DNA of 64,000 nt from Paraburkholderia phytofirmans OLGA172 (GCF_001634365.1 NZ_CP014578.1:4340001-4404000); one strand, 5' to 3'; positions 15,744 to 25,782 are shown, counted from the first letter of the stretch. Made by a program: numbers and translations. The notes: a model not told the origin generated them from the letters alone.

Positions 15744-17561
15744 TCACTCCACCGTAACCGACTTCGCCAGGTTCCGCGGCTTATCCACATCCGTACCACG
15801 CGCACACGCCGTGTGATACGCCAGCAACTGCAGCGGCACCACGTGCAGAATCGGCGACAGCAAGCCGTAGTGCTCCGGCATCCGGATCACGTGCAGACCT
15901 TCATCATTCACGATCTTCGTATCCGCATCCGCAAACACATAAAGCTGACCGCCCCGCGCGCGCACTTCCTGAATATTCGACTTCAGTTTCTCCAGCAACG
16001 CATCATTCGGCGCCACCGTCACCACCGGCATCGCTTCAGTCACGAGCGCCAACGGGCCATGCTTCAACTCGCCAGCCGGATACGCTTCCGCGTGGATATA
16101 GGAAATCTCCTTGAGTTTCAGCGCGCCCTCGAGTGCGATCGGATAATGCAGGCCGCGCCCGAGGAACAACGCATGTTCCTTGCGCGAGAACTCTTCCGAC
16201 CACGCGATGATCTGCGGCTCCAGCGCCAGCACACTATTCAACGCCGCCGGCAAGTGGCGCAGCAGTTTCAGATACTCGGCTTCCTGCTCCGCGCTCACCT
16301 GCCCACGCAGCTTCCCAAGCGTCGCGGCCAGCACGAACAGCGCAACCAGTTGCGTCGTGAACGCCTTGGTCGACGCCACGCCGATCTCGCGACCCGCATG
16401 GGTCAGGAACGACAATTCCGTCTGGCGCACCATCGCGCTCGTGCCGACGTTGCATACCGCCAGCGTATGCTTATGCCCCAGCGACTGCGCATGCTTGAGC
16501 GCCGCCAGCGTGTCGGCCGTTTCGCCCGACTGCGAGATCACCACCACCAGCGACTTCGGATTCGGCACCGACTCGCGATAGCGATACTCGCTGGCAATTT
16601 CCACCTGGGTCGGGATCTTCGCGACCGACTCCAGCCAATACTTCGCGGTCAGCCCCGAGTAGTAGCTCGTGCCGCACGCCAGAATCAGCAGGTTGTCGAT
16701 GTCCGCGAACACTTTGTCGGCGCCTTCGCCGAATAGCGACGCGTCGAACGAATCGCCTTGCGGGATCGTGTCGGTAATCGCACGCGGCTGCTCGAAAATT
16801 TCCTTCTGCATGAAGTGACGATACGGGCCGAGTTCGACCGCGCCGCCATACGCCGCGACCTGGCGCACTTCGCGCTGCACTTCATAGCCGTCACGATCGG
16901 CAATACGCACGCCCTCGAGCGACAGTTCGCAGACGTCGCCTTCCTCGAGGAAAATGAAGCGTTCGGTGCTGCCGGCAAGCGCCAGCGCATCCGAAGCGAG
17001 GAAGTTCTCACCGTTGCCGAGCCCCACCACCAGCGGCGAACCTTGCCGTGCGCCGACCACCGTATGCGGCTGATCCTTATGCAGCACCGCGATCGCGTAC
17101 GCGCCGTGCAATTGCCCGACGGCTTCACGCACCGCAGCGAACAGATCGCCGCGATACAGGCTGTGAATCAAGTGAGCGATAACCTCTGTATCGGTCTGCG
17201 AGACAAATGTATAACCCTTGCCCCGCAGCATTTCTCGCAGTGATTCGTAGTTTTCGATGATACCGTTGTGTACCAACGCGAGTTCGTCTTTCGAGAAGAT
17301 CGGGTGGGCGTTGTCGGTCACCGGCGCGCCGTGCGTCGCCCAGCGCGTATGCGCGATACCCGTGATGCCTTCAAGGTGGCTTTGGTGCACCTGCTCGTCC
17401 AGATCGGCAACGCGCGCCACGCTGCGCGCACGCCGCGGCCCGCTGTTGCCGAGCACGGCCACGCCGCACGAATCGTAGCCGCGATATTCGAGGCGACGCA
17501 GTCCTTCGATCAGGACGGAAACGATATTACGTTGCGCAACCGCGCCGACAATGCCACACAT
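15744..17561 (-). CDS. glmS: Glutamine-fructose-6-phosphate aminotransferase (isomerizing)
   Basis: 605 residues. It makes glucosamine-6-phosphate from fructose-6-phosphate and glutamine, the entry step to UDP-GlcNAc for peptidoglycan and LPS. The N-terminal Ntn-hydrolase glutaminase starts MCGIVGAV, with nucleophile Cys2 after Met removal, and contains [12 protein letters not shown] and HTRWATHG. Two SIS domains follow ([46 protein letters not shown]). The C-terminus [13 protein letters not shown] is the standard GlmS end carrying the lid residues. It is 60 bases downstream of glmU and probably in the same transcript. No glmS ribozyme-like leader is visible. Confidence 0.97.
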   Translation of the reverse strand: MCGIVGAVAQRNIVSVLIEGLRRLEYRGYDSCGVAVLGNSGPRRARSVARVADLDEQVHQSHLEGITGIAHTRWATHGAPVTDNAHPIFSKDELALVHNGIIENYESLREMLRGKGYTFVSQTDTEVIAHLIHSLYRGDLFAAVREAVGQLHGAYAIAVLHKDQPHTVVGARQGSPLVVGLGNGENFLASDALALAGSTERFIFLEEGDVCELSLEGVRIADRDGYEVQREVRQVAAYGGAVELGPYRHFMQKEIFEQPRAITDTIPQGDSFDASLFGEGADKVFADIDNLLILACGTSYYSGLTAKYWLESVAKIPTQVEIASEYRYRESVPNPKSLVVVISQSGETADTLAALKHAQSLGHKHTLAVCNVGTSAMVRQTELSFLTHAGREIGVASTKAFTTQLVALFVLAATLGKLRGQVSAEQEAEYLKLLRHLPAALNSVLALEPQIIAWSEEFSRKEHALFLGRGLHYPIALEGALKLKEISYIHAEAYPAGELKHGPLALVTEAMPVVTVAPNDALLEKLKSNIQEVRARGGQLYVFADADTKIVNDEGLHVIRMPEHYGLLSPILHVVPLQLLAYHTACARGTDVDKPRNLAKSVTVE

Positions 17562-17621
17562 GGCTTATTCCTTTTCAGTGCTGGGTTTCAGGGAGCGCGC
17601 TCCGCGCGCGCGTCACGCCCA

Positions 17622-18983
17622 TCAACTTTTCTTCTTGGCTGGGCGTACATAGCCCGGCTTGCTTGTTTGAGTCTTATCGTTCAGGACCAGCATGTCTTCT
17701 TCGACATCCTTCCAGACCGTTGTGCCCGCCGCGATCGTCACGCCGCGCTTCACGCGCACTGGTGCAACGAGTTGCGTGTCGGAGCCGACAAACACGTCGT
17801 CTTCGATAATCGTGCGGAATTTGTTCGCGCCGTCGTAGTTGCAGGTGATGGTACCCGCACCGATATTCACGCGCGCCCCGATATCCGCATCGCCGATATA
17901 CGTGAGATGGTTCGCCTTCGAGCCATGACCGAGCACCGCGTTCTTCACCTCGACGAAGTTGCCGACATGCGACTCGTCCTGCAATGACGCGCCCGGACGC
18001 AGCCGTGCGTAGGGGCCGAGCACGACGTTCGCACCGACTTCGGCACCTTCGATGTGCGTGAACGCGTCGATGCGCGTACCGGCGCCGATCGTCGCATTGC
18101 GGATCACGCAGTTCGGTCCGACGATCACGTTGTCGGCCAAGGTAACGCGGCCCTCGAACACGCAGTTCACGTCGATCGACACGTCGCGGCCGCATTCGAG
18201 CGTGCCGCGCACGTCTAGGCGAGCCGGATCGGCAAGCGTGACGCCCGCAACCAGCAGCGCCTCGGCGACATTGTGCTGGTGAATCCGTTCGAGTTCGGCA
18301 AGCTGCTGCTTGCTGTTCACGCCGAGCGTTTCCCACTCTTCGTCGGGCTGGGTGGTGACTACTTCGAGTCCCGCTTCGATCGCCATCTCGACCGCGTCGG
18401 TCAGGTAAAACTCGCCTTGCGCGTTGTCGTTCTTCAACGCGGCGAGCCAACCGCCAAGGCGCCCGGTCGGCGCGACGATGATGCCGGTGTTGATCTCGGC
18501 GATCTTGAGCTGCTCGGGCGTGGCGTCTTTCTGTTCGACGATGCGCGACACCTTGCCGTGCTGATCGCGCACGATGCGGCCGTAGCCGCTGGGGTCGCCG
18601 AGCGTGACGGTGAGCACGCCGTAGCCGCCCTGGCCCGCGCGATCGGTCAGCGCCTGCAGCGTGCTGGCGCGCGTGAGCGGCACATCGCCGTACAGCACCA
18701 GTGTGGGTTCGGACGGATCGAGCAATGGCAGCGCCTGCTGCACTGCGTGGCCTGTGCCGAGTTGCTGCTCCTGCGCGGCGAACTGGACGTCTGGTGCCGC
18801 TACCGCTTGACGCACGGCTTCGGCACCATGACCGACCACCACGACCAGACGCTTGGGTTTGAGCGCGCGTGCAGTGTCGATGACATGAGCGAGGAGCGGC
18901 CGGCCGGCCAGGGGATGGAGCACCTTGGGAAGCGCGGACCGCATGCGCTTGCCGGTGCCTGCCGCCAAAATCACGATGTTCAT
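17622..18983 (-). CDS. glmU: Bifunctional GlmU: GlcN-1-P acetyltransferase / GlcNAc-1-P uridyltransferase
   Basis: 453 residues. Residues 1-230 are the uridyltransferase domain with the nucleotidyl motif [18 protein letters not shown] (6-23). Residues about 250-450 are a left-handed beta-helix of hexapeptide repeats, with the acetyltransferase site in [19 protein letters not shown] blocks ([20 protein letters not shown], then [20 protein letters not shown]). It completes UDP-GlcNAc synthesis begun by GlmS, which follows immediately downstream, giving a glmU-glmS operon. The start is ATG 18983; the next upstream gene on this strand, ttcA, ends at 19127. Confidence 0.97.
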   Translation of the reverse strand: MNIVILAAGTGKRMRSALPKVLHPLAGRPLLAHVIDTARALKPKRLVVVVGHGAEAVRQAVAAPDVQFAAQEQQLGTGHAVQQALPLLDPSEPTLVLYGDVPLTRASTLQALTDRAGQGGYGVLTVTLGDPSGYGRIVRDQHGKVSRIVEQKDATPEQLKIAEINTGIIVAPTGRLGGWLAALKNDNAQGEFYLTDAVEMAIEAGLEVVTTQPDEEWETLGVNSKQQLAELERIHQHNVAEALLVAGVTLADPARLDVRGTLECGRDVSIDVNCVFEGRVTLADNVIVGPNCVIRNATIGAGTRIDAFTHIEGAEVGANVVLGPYARLRPGASLQDESHVGNFVEVKNAVLGHGSKANHLTYIGDADIGARVNIGAGTITCNYDGANKFRTIIEDDVFVGSDTQLVAPVRVKRGVTIAAGTTVWKDVEEDMLVLNDKTQTSKPGYVRPAKKKS

Positions 18984-19126
18984 GGCGTCGGCAATAAGAC
19001 GAGTTTGGAGCCGACGATTCTATCATGCAGCTCATGACGACAAAGGCCGCTTGCGCGGCCTCAGAGTGGGCAAAAACGCGGGAAATCGCGCACTTCTCGC
19101 AGGTTTTCCGCGTGTCTCTGCGCCCC

Positions 19127-20125
19127 TCACATATCGTCGAACTGGACGATCGAAATCGGCTTCGCTCCGTTGAACGGCGTGCCGTCGCCGGCATCGGTCG
19201 AACACGGCTCTTCGTCGAAGGCGATATCGCCTTGCGGATCGGCCTCGCCGCTTGCACGCAGGCCGGCGAACGGGAACAGCTTGTGATCCATCAGATGCGA
19301 CGGCACGATGTTCGACAACGCATTGAACATGTTCTCGATGCGGCCCGGGAAGCGCTTCTCCCAATCGCGGATCAGCGCCTTCATTTCCGCGCGTTTCAGG
19401 TTAGGCTGGCTGCCGCACAGGTTGCACGGAATGATCGGGAATTCGCGCAGCTCCGCGTACTTTTCCAGATCGGTTTCCTTCACGTAGGCGAGCGGGCGGA
19501 TCACGATGTTCTTGCCGTCGTCCGATTGCAGCTTGGGCGGCATGCCCTTCAGCTTGCCGCCGTAGAACATGTTCAGCAGCAGCGTTTGCAGGATGTCGTC
19601 GCGATGATGGCCAAGCGCGATCTTGGTCGCGCCGAGTTCGCCCGCCACGCGATACAGAATGCCGCGACGCAGCCGCGAGCACAGCGAGCAGGTGGTCTTG
19701 CCTTCCGGCACCAGCCGCTTGACGATGCTGTAGGTGTCCTGGTTCTCGATGTGAAACGGAATGTCGAGTTGTTTCAGGTATTCGGGCAGCACATGCTCCG
19801 GAAAACCCGGCTGCTTCTGGTCGAGGTTCACCGCGACGATGTCGAAGTTGATCGGCGCGCGCTCGCGCAACCGCATCAGGATTTCGAGCATCGCGTAGCT
19901 ATCCTTGCCGCCCGACAGGCAGACCATCACCTTGTCGCCTTCCTCGATCATGTTGAAGTCGCCGATCGCCTCGCCGACCTGGCGCGCGAGCCGCTTGAAC
20001 AGCTTGTTGTTCTCGTAGGCTTCTTTTTGCTCGCGGCGCGTGAGCGGTGCTTTGCCCGCGGGGGTGTGCGCGGCCTGCGCCGCCTCCGGGGCCGCGGTGC
20101 CGTTCAGGACTTCCTGGGCATTCAT
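19127..20125 (-). CDS. ttcA: tRNA 2-thiocytidine(32) synthetase TtcA
   Basis: 332 residues. It is an ATP-dependent, 4Fe-4S cluster enzyme that thiolates C32 of certain tRNAs. The PP-loop SGGKDS is at 71-76. Two CxxC pairs, CSLC (146-149) and CNLC (234-237), supply cluster cysteines, and [19 protein letters not shown] is a strongly conserved TtcA block. The first 35 residues are an Ala-rich extension not needed for the core. The gene starts three bases after the folB stop, so it is translated from the same transcript as folB and the pteridine reductase-like gene. Confidence 0.96.
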   Translation of the reverse strand: MNAQEVLNGTAAPEAAQAAHTPAGKAPLTRREQKEAYENNKLFKRLARQVGEAIGDFNMIEEGDKVMVCLSGGKDSYAMLEILMRLRERAPINFDIVAVNLDQKQPGFPEHVLPEYLKQLDIPFHIENQDTYSIVKRLVPEGKTTCSLCSRLRRGILYRVAGELGATKIALGHHRDDILQTLLLNMFYGGKLKGMPPKLQSDDGKNIVIRPLAYVKETDLEKYAELREFPIIPCNLCGSQPNLKRAEMKALIRDWEKRFPGRIENMFNALSNIVPSHLMDHKLFPFAGLRASGEADPQGDIAFDEEPCSTDAGDGTPFNGAKPISIVQFDDM

Positions 20126-20128
20126 GGC

Positions 20129-20524
20129 TCAATCCTCTTTGATACGGAAAACTTCGACGCCAACCGCGTCGCAGTCGGGATAAACGTCCGGCTTTTCGGT
20201 CGACACGCACACGGCGCGCACCTGCGGATGATCGAGGAGTGCCTTGACGAGGTCGTCGCAGAGGGTTTCCTGCAGGTGAATATGACCTTGTTCGACACGG
20301 CGCGCGATGGTCGAACGCATGAAGTCGTAATCGACGACCTCGTTCAATTTGTCCTGAACCGGCGTGGAGAGCGCGAGCGGCACGAACAGTTCGACGTTGA
20401 TCACGACGCGCTGTTCGCCGCGCTTTTCGAAGTCGTGCACACCGATGTTGATGTGCACTTCGTAATTGCGCAGAAAGAGCCGGCGGCAATCGGCGAGCCG
20501 GGGATGCGAAAGAGCGGCAAACAT
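20129..20524 (-). CDS. folB: Dihydroneopterin aldolase (FolB)
   Basis: 131 residues from ATG 20524 (MFAALSHPRLADCRRLFLRN); an in-frame start 27 codons earlier is unlikely because the conserved fold begins after this Met. The family blocks are YEVHINIGVHDFEKRGEQRV (the I.G.. E motif for pterin binding) and VVDYDFMRSTIARRVEQGHI (the YD core), then HLQETLCDDLVKALL with the conserved Glu-Thr. It cleaves dihydroneopterin to hydroxymethyl-dihydropterin and glycolaldehyde in folate biosynthesis. It is flanked by a pteridine reductase-like gene (upstream) and ttcA (downstream). Confidence 0.9.
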   Translation of the reverse strand: MFAALSHPRLADCRRLFLRNYEVHINIGVHDFEKRGEQRVVINVELFVPLALSTPVQDKLNEVVDYDFMRSTIARRVEQGHIHLQETLCDDLVKALLDHPQVRAVCVSTEKPDVYPDCDAVGVEVFRIKED

Positions 20525-20621
20525 GTTCGTTCCAGTCGAAAAAAGCGTGCGGAGCACGCAAAGGGACGCTTCAACGCGTGGGCGGCCGCCAGCTTTAACC
20601 GGCAACCCGCACGCGCGCTGT

Positions 20622-21440
20622 TCAGGCGCCCATCAAAAACATTACGTCGCGCGGCAGCGGCACGAGGTGCTGCCCGCCGTCGACCACCAGCGTCGTTCCG
20701 GTGACGCCCGCTGCATCGGCGAGATACAGCGCAGCGGCGACAATATCCTCCGGCCGCGACGCGCGGCCCAAAGGCGTGGCACGGTGAGCTTCTTCAAAAC
20801 CAGCCGGCGTTTGATCGGCGGATTGCATCGTCAGACCGGGGGCGAGCCCGACCACGCGCACTTTCGGCGCCAACGCCTGCGCCAGTGCAACCGTCGCCGT
20901 CTGCAACGCTGCTTTCGACAGCGTATAGGACAGGTAGTCCGGGTTCATGTTGTACAGCTTCTGGTCCAGCACATTGATGACCACGCCGCGCTGGCTTTCA
21001 TCGGTGCGCGCGGCTTCCGGCGTAGCCTCGAACAGCATGCGCGCCAGCACGAGCGGCGCGCCGAGGTTCATCGCGGTGAGCTTCAGCAGCAGGTCGTAAC
21101 CGACGTTGAGCGCCGTGTCTTCTTCGAAGCGCGACGCGTTGTTGACAATACACGACGGGTGGCCCAGCGCGGCCATACAGGCGGGCAAAAGCTGCTCGAC
21201 CTGAGCCTCGTCGCCCAATTCCGCGTGCAAGGCCACCGCCCGGCGGCCCAAGGCGACGATTTCCGCGACCACTTCGCCGGCCTCCTCCCGCGACGCGCCG
21301 TAATGGACCGCCACGTCCCAGCCACGCGCGGCGAAGCCGAGCGCGAGCGAGCGCCCGATGCGGCGGGCGGCGCCGGTAATCAGCACGATGCGCGGCGCTT
21401 CAGGCGCGCGGGCGGCGGCGGTGTCCAGAGAGGAGGTCAT
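20622..21440 (-). CDS. SDR-family oxidoreductase, pteridine reductase/FolM-like
   Basis: 272 residues. The cofactor motif is VLITGAARRIGRSLALGFAA; the Arg in TGAARRIG instead of TGxxxGIG is typical of pteridine reductase 1 and FolM (NADPH-specific dihydromonapterin/dihydrofolate reductases). It also has NNASRFE and the catalytic pair in YLSYTLSKAALQ. Its place directly upstream of folB supports a role in reduced pterin or folate supply. The start is ATG 21440; only 13 bases separate it from the divergent MidA gene. General SDR activity on another substrate cannot be excluded. Confidence 0.85.
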   Translation of the reverse strand: MTSSLDTAAARAPEAPRIVLITGAARRIGRSLALGFAARGWDVAVHYGASREEAGEVVAEIVALGRRAVALHAELGDEAQVEQLLPACMAALGHPSCIVNNASRFEEDTALNVGYDLLLKLTAMNLGAPLVLARMLFEATPEAARTDESQRGVVINVLDQKLYNMNPDYLSYTLSKAALQTATVALAQALAPKVRVVGLAPGLTMQSADQTPAGFEEAHRATPLGRASRPEDIVAAALYLADAAGVTGTTLVVDGGQHLVPLPRDVMFLMGA

Positions 21441-21441
21441 T

Positions 21442-21447
21442 TACAAT
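21442..21447 (+). promoter_or_regulatory. Candidate -10 element in 13-bp divergent spacer
   Basis: TACAAT lies entirely inside the 13-base gap between the divergent pteridine reductase-like and MidA genes. Its predicted start point falls on or next to the ATG at 21454. No good -35 is visible. Confidence 0.35.
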
Positions 21448-21453
21448 GCGGGG

Positions 21454-22644
21454 ATGAATCCGAAAGCTCACCAACCCGATAGTTTACCTGCTCCCGGCCC
21501 GAGCGCGCTTGCGCAGTCCGAAGCGCTGGTCGCGCAGATCCGCGCGGAGCTCGAAGCGGCAGGCGGCTGGCTGCCATTCGACCGCTACATGGAGCGCGCG
21601 CTTTACGCGCCGGGACTCGGCTATTACAGCGGCGGCGCCCGCAAATTCGGCCTGCGCGGCGACGACGGCAGCGACTTCGTGACGGCGCCGGAAATGTCGC
21701 CGCTATTCGCCACAACGCTGGCGCGCCCGCTCGCCGAGGCCTTGCAGGCAAGCAGCACGCGCGAGCTGATGGAATTCGGCGCCGGCACGGGGAAACTCGC
21801 CGCCGGCTTGCTGAACGCGCTCGACGCGCTGGGCGTCGAATTCGACAGCTACTCGATCGTGGATTTGTCGGGTGAATTGCGCGAGCGCCAACGCGAGACG
21901 ATCGAAGCCGCGGCACCGGCGCTGGCCGCGAAGGTGCGCTGGCTGGACGCGTTGCCGGAGCAATTCGAAGGCGTGGTGATCGGCAACGAGGTGTTGGACG
22001 CGATGCCTGTGCGGCTTTTCGCCTTCACTGGCGGCGCCTGGCACGAACGCGGCGTGGTGTGGCGCGACGAGGCTTTTGCGTTCGACGACCGTCTGGTATC
22101 GGCGGCTGCGGACATTGCATTTCTGGCTGAGATCGAAACGGCCGGCGACGACTACGTCACCGAAACGCACGACGCCGCCCGTGCATTCACGCGGACCATT
22201 TGCACGATGCTCGCGCGTGGCGCGGCGTTCTTTATCGATTATGGTTTTCCGCGTCACGAGTACTACCATGAACAGCGTGCGCAGGGCACATTGATGTGCC
22301 ATTACCGGCATCGCGCGCATGGTGATCCGTTTGTTTATCCGGGCTTGCAGGACATCACGGCGCACGTGGAATTTACCGGCGTCGCCGAAGCTGGGGTCGA
22401 GGCTGGGGCGGACTTACTGGGGTTTACTTCGCAAGCGCGATTCCTGTTGAATGCGGGGATTACCGAGGCGTTATCAGCGCTCGATCCAACGGACACGGCG
22501 AGGTTTTTGCCTGCGGCGAATGCGGTGCAGAAGTTGTTGTCCGAGGCGGAGATGGGCGAGCTGTTCAAGGTGATCGCGTTTTCGCGCGGACTGGATGACA
22601 CGTTGCAGGCGTTTTCCGGCGGCGACCGGTCACATACGCTGTGA
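21454..22644 (+). CDS. SAM-dependent methyltransferase, MidA/NDUFAF7 family
   Basis: 396 residues from ATG 21454. The family core includes FDRYMERALYAPGLGYYSGG, the AdoMet motif LMEFGAGTGKLAAGLL, GVVIGNEVLDAMPVRLFAF and IDYGFPRHEYYHEQRAQGTL. The eukaryotic relative NDUFAF7 dimethylates an arginine of complex I subunit NDUFS2; the bacterial role is not settled, but a complex I connection is plausible. The upstream spacer is only 13 bases. The DUF2905 gene follows 23 bases downstream, probably co-transcribed. Confidence 0.88.
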   Translation: MNPKAHQPDSLPAPGPSALAQSEALVAQIRAELEAAGGWLPFDRYMERALYAPGLGYYSGGARKFGLRGDDGSDFVTAPEMSPLFATTLARPLAEALQASSTRELMEFGAGTGKLAAGLLNALDALGVEFDSYSIVDLSGELRERQRETIEAAAPALAAKVRWLDALPEQFEGVVIGNEVLDAMPVRLFAFTGGAWHERGVVWRDEAFAFDDRLVSAAADIAFLAEIETAGDDYVTETHDAARAFTRTICTMLARGAAFFIDYGFPRHEYYHEQRAQGTLMCHYRHRAHGDPFVYPGLQDITAHVEFTGVAEAGVEAGADLLGFTSQARFLLNAGITEALSALDPTDTARFLPAANAVQKLLSEAEMGELFKVIAFSRGLDDTLQAFSGGDRSHTL

Positions 22645-22667
22645 TTTTTTTGCCTTAGGGATTTGCG

Positions 22668-22862
22668 ATGATCCGCTGGCTGTTGACTACGTTTGTTGCG
22701 GTGGCGGTGTTGTCGGCCTGCTGGCCGTGGCTCAGGAAGATTGGGATTGGGCGCATGCCCGGTGACGTCACGTTGCGCATCTTCGGGCGTGAATATCCGT
22801 TTCCGTTCATGTCGACGCTTGTGCTTTCTATGGTTTTGTCGATTCTTGCCAGGCTTTTGTAG
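22668..22862 (+). CDS. DUF2905-family small inner membrane protein
   Basis: 64 residues: two transmembrane helices (WLLTTFVAVAVLSACW and FMSTLVLSMVLSILARLL) around the basic loop RKIGIGRMPGDVTLRIFGRE. The loop motif GRLPGDI is the signature of DUF2905 and identifies it; no function is known for the family. It is 23 bases after the MidA gene and ends just before an AU-rich hairpin. Confidence 0.88.
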   Translation: MIRWLLTTFVAVAVLSACWPWLRKIGIGRMPGDVTLRIFGREYPFPFMSTLVLSMVLSILARLL

Positions 22863-22866
22863 GTGA

Positions 22867-22896
22867 GGTTTTTTTGCTTTTGGTGGCAAAAAAACC
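22867..22896. terminator. AU-rich hairpin between convergent genes
   Basis: GGTTTTTTTGC, loop TTTTGGTG, GCAAAAAAACC: perfect 11-bp arms between the DUF2905 gene (+) and cca (-). The stem is mostly A-U, so it is an unusual terminator and may need the flanking runs to act in either direction. Confidence 0.55.
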
Positions 22897-22903
22897 AAAC
22901 CCA

Positions 22904-24136
22904 TTAAGCAAGAGCGACTTCAACAGCGCGAACGCGCTCCCGATGCACCGCATCCTTTATGCCAGAAGGTGCATCGGCAAGCTGCCCAGCCACAGCACCA
23001 GCATCCACACCGCGCGCGGCAACAAGCGCAATCCGCAGCCGCTCGGCCTGCGGATACTCCTGCATCTCAAACCCAAGCCGCCCGCGAGCATCCGCCTCGC
23101 AAGCCTGCAAGGCTTCAGCAAACCGCGCCGGTTTCCGAATCGCATCGCTGCGCTCGATCAGCCTCACCAACGCCGCCGCCCCCATCTCCATCACGCGATG
23201 AATATTCCCATGCTCCCGTGCGACGAGCAGCGCCAGATCCCGGCATTCATTCGGCACCCGCAGCCGCTCGCATAAAGGCTTCAGCAAATCCACGCTGCGT
23301 CCCTCATGCCCAATATGACGCGGCAATACGTCGTCAGGCGTCGTCGCTTTGCCCAGGTCATGCGTGAGCGCCGCGAACCGAACCGGCAACGCGTAGCCCC
23401 GCTGCGCGGCATGGTCGATCACCATCATCACATGCACGCCCGTATCCACTTCAGGATGGTAATCAGCCCGCTGTGGCACGCCAAACAACGCATCGATCTC
23501 CGGCAGGATCCGCGCTAACGCGCCACATTCCCGCAGCACCGCGAACATCCGGGACGGCTTCTTCTCCATCAACCCGCGCGACACTTCCTGCCACACGCGC
23601 TCGGCCACTAGCGCGTCCACCTCACCGTCGCCTACCATCTTGCGCATCAGCGCCATCGTCTCCGGCGCCACCGTGAAATCGACGAAGCGCGCCGCAAATC
23701 GCGCAATCCGCAAAATCCGCACGGGGTCCTCGAGAAACGCATCGCTGACGTGACGAAACAGCCGCGCCTGCAAATCGCCCCGGCCGTTGAACGGGTCGAT
23801 CACCGGGCCGGTCAGTTCGCCGTCCGGGCGCATTTCGCGCGCCATCGCGTTGATCGTCAGGTCCCGGCGAGCGAGATCCTCTTCGAGCGTGACGTCCGGT
23901 GCGTAGAAGAACTGGAAGCCGTGATAGCCCGCCGCCGTCTTACGCTCGGTGCGCGCGAGCGCGTATTCCTCGTGCGTCTGCGGGTGCAGGAACACAGGGA
24001 AATCCTTGCCCACCGGACGATAGCCCTGCGCCACCATCTGCTCGGGCGTCGCGCCAACCACCACGTAATCGCGGTCCTGCACCGGCACGCCCAATAGCTC
24101 GTCGCGAATCGCTCCGCCGACCGCGTAGATATTCAT
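22904..24136 (-). CDS. cca: Multifunctional CCA-adding tRNA nucleotidyltransferase with HD domain
   Basis: 410 residues from ATG 24136, which overlaps the GST stop in ATGA. The nucleotidyltransferase domain starts MNIYAVGGAIRDELLGVPVQ and holds RDYVVVGATPEQM, the RRDLTINAMA motif and RILRIARFAARF. The C-terminal HD phosphohydrolase domain is visible at ALTHDLGKATTP and PRHIGHE. Together these match the class II E. coli-type enzyme, which adds and repairs the 3' CCA of tRNA and has extra phosphatase/phosphodiesterase activity. An ATG two codons earlier (24142) is also possible. Confidence 0.96.
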   Translation of the reverse strand: MNIYAVGGAIRDELLGVPVQDRDYVVVGATPEQMVAQGYRPVGKDFPVFLHPQTHEEYALARTERKTAAGYHGFQFFYAPDVTLEEDLARRDLTINAMAREMRPDGELTGPVIDPFNGRGDLQARLFRHVSDAFLEDPVRILRIARFAARFVDFTVAPETMALMRKMVGDGEVDALVAERVWQEVSRGLMEKKPSRMFAVLRECGALARILPEIDALFGVPQRADYHPEVDTGVHVMMVIDHAAQRGYALPVRFAALTHDLGKATTPDDVLPRHIGHEGRSVDLLKPLCERLRVPNECRDLALLVAREHGNIHRVMEMGAAALVRLIERSDAIRKPARFAEALQACEADARGRLGFEMQEYPQAERLRIALVAARGVDAGAVAGQLADAPSGIKDAVHRERVRAVEVALA

Positions 24137-24786
24137 GGGCATACGTCTTGATAGGGAATGGTGTGCGTTTCGCGAAGCGCGTCGTCGATCCAGGCCTTCA
24201 CCGCCGGCAGCGCCGTCACGCGCTCCACGTAAGCCGCGGAGACGTCCGATAGCGCCGGCTGCCATGTCCTGAAGCGCATCACCACCGGCGCGTACATTGC
24301 GTCGGCAATGCCGAACTCTCCGAACAGGAACGGGCCGCCGTAGGTCGCCAGGCACTGGCTCCAGAGCGCCTCAATACGCGCGATATCGGCAAGCACGCCT
24401 GGCGTGGCGCTCTTCCCGGGAAACGACGCGCGAATGTTCATCCACATGTTCGAGCGCAAGTCGCCGAAGCCCGAATGCATCTCAGCGCTCACGCTGCGCG
24501 CGTGGCTACGCGCCGCCGGGTCGCGCGGCCACAGCGCATGCTGCGGGAAGCGCTCAGCCAACGTCTCGGCGATCGCCAGCGAATCCCAGGTGGCCGATCC
24601 GTCCTCGCTGATCAAACACGGCACCTTGCCCGGACCGGTCGGCGCATAAGCCAGAATCGCGGACTTCGTGCCGGATTCATACAGATGAATCAGCACCTCT
24701 TCAAATGGGATGCCGAAAAATTTGAGCAGCAGCCATGGACGCATCGACCATGACGAATAGTTCTTGTCGCCGATAAGCAGTTTCAT
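24133..24786 (-). CDS. Glutathione S-transferase family protein
   Basis: 217 residues, full length. The N-terminal thioredoxin-like domain begins MKLLIGDKNYSSWSMRPWLL, with the active-site Ser in the YSSWS segment, and continues through GKVPCLISEDGSATWDSLAI (cis-Pro and gamma-Glu-binding ES/DS pair). The C-terminal all-helical domain includes FLFGEFGIADAMYAPVVMRF. The YSSWS pattern is that of bacterial Ser-type GSTs often found near tRNA or membrane genes; no substrate can be named. It overlaps cca by 4 bases, so the two are translationally coupled. Confidence 0.9.
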   Translation of the reverse strand: MKLLIGDKNYSSWSMRPWLLLKFFGIPFEEVLIHLYESGTKSAILAYAPTGPGKVPCLISEDGSATWDSLAIAETLAERFPQHALWPRDPAARSHARSVSAEMHSGFGDLRSNMWMNIRASFPGKSATPGVLADIARIEALWSQCLATYGGPFLFGEFGIADAMYAPVVMRFRTWQPALSDVSAAYVERVTALPAVKAWIDDALRETHTIPYQDVCP

Positions 24787-24828
24787 GCCTGGTATCGAAG
24801 GGAAAGATGAAGGAAGAGATAAAAAGGT

Positions 24829-25782
24829 TCAGCGCCCCGCGCTGGCGCGAAACGTGTCGAAGCGCGAACGCGTCGACGCGCCGGTCAGATACACGGGTGC
24901 GATCGTTTCGATGCCGGCGGGTTCGATGCCGAGTTCAGGCGCAAGCGGTCCGCTCAACACGTTGTCGACTTTCATCGAATCGAGATTGTCGCGCGAGATC
25001 ACCGGATCGCCCGGTGCCATTTCGAACGTCAATGCCTGCAAACGCGCCAACGCTTCTGGCAGGCGAATGATCCTCGCATGCCGGCCAATCACGTCGCCAC
25101 AATACTTGACGAGGTCTTCGAGGGTATAGACGGTCGGGCCGCCGAGTTCGTAAGTATGGCCGCTGGCTGCATCGAGATCGAGCACGTTGCAGATCGCTTT
25201 CGCCACATCGCCGACGTATACCGGCTGGAATTTCGCATCCGGCATGGCAAGCGGGATCACCGGGAAGACGCGTTGCAGGAACGCGAACTTGTTGAGCAAC
25301 TGGTCTTCGGGACCGAACACCAGGGACGGCCGGAAAATCGTCCAGGCCAGATTCGCCGCGTGCACGGCCTTTTCGCCGTCGCCCTTCGAGCGCGAATACA
25401 TGCTCGGCCCGTTCGAGTCGGCGCCGAGCGCGCTGATATGAATCAACCGATGCACGCCCTTGCCTTCGCAAGCCGCAACGATTTTGGTCGGCAATTCGAC
25501 GTGCGTGCGCGCGAATTCCGGGCCATAAGGCGTGCCGCGCTTGCCATGCAGCGTGGCAACGAGATTGATGACGCAATCGGCGCCTTCAACGAAACGCGCG
25601 AGCTGTACAGGATCGAACACGTCGGCTTCGATCACGTCGATGGGGAGCAGGGTGAGATGGCGGGCGTTGTAGCGGCGCCGGGTGGCGATGCGCACGTCTT
25701 TGCCCATTTCAACGAGGGCGTTGACGAGATGGCTGCCGATAAAACCGGAACCGCCAATGATCGCAATGGCTTGGTGTCGCAT
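24829..25782 (-). CDS. Atypical SDR, complex I NDUFA9-like subunit family
   Basis: 317 residues from ATG 25782 (MRHQAIAIIGGSGFIGSHLV), chosen so that the NAD(P) motif GGSGFIG sits at residues 10-16 as usual; the longer in-frame start adds 18 unrelated residues. Blocks: RLIHISALGADSNGPSMYSR, SKGDGEKAV, FRPSLVFGPEDQLLNKFA and YVGDVAKAI. This subgroup is related to the accessory complex I subunit NDUFA9 and to NAD-dependent epimerases; no catalytic YxxxK is evident except SMYSRSKGD. Its bacterial role is not established. It sits between slt and the GST-cca pair on the same strand. Confidence 0.85.
   Translation of the reverse strand: MRHQAIAIIGGSGFIGSHLVNALVEMGKDVRIATRRRYNARHLTLLPIDVIEADVFDPVQLARFVEGADCVINLVATLHGKRGTPYGPEFARTHVELPTKIVAACEGKGVHRLIHISALGADSNGPSMYSRSKGDGEKAVHAANLAWTIFRPSLVFGPEDQLLNKFAFLQRVFPVIPLAMPDAKFQPVYVGDVAKAICNVLDLDAASGHTYELGGPTVYTLEDLVKYCGDVIGRHARIIRLPEALARLQALTFEMAPGDPVISRDNLDSMKVDNVLSGPLAPELGIEPAGIETIAPVYLTGASTRSRFDTFRASAGR

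Noticed and set aside
17562..17621. A glmS-type ribozyme in the glmU-glmS gap
   Set aside because: The gap is only 60 bases without ribozyme motifs, and the glmS ribozyme is known from Gram-positive bacteria.
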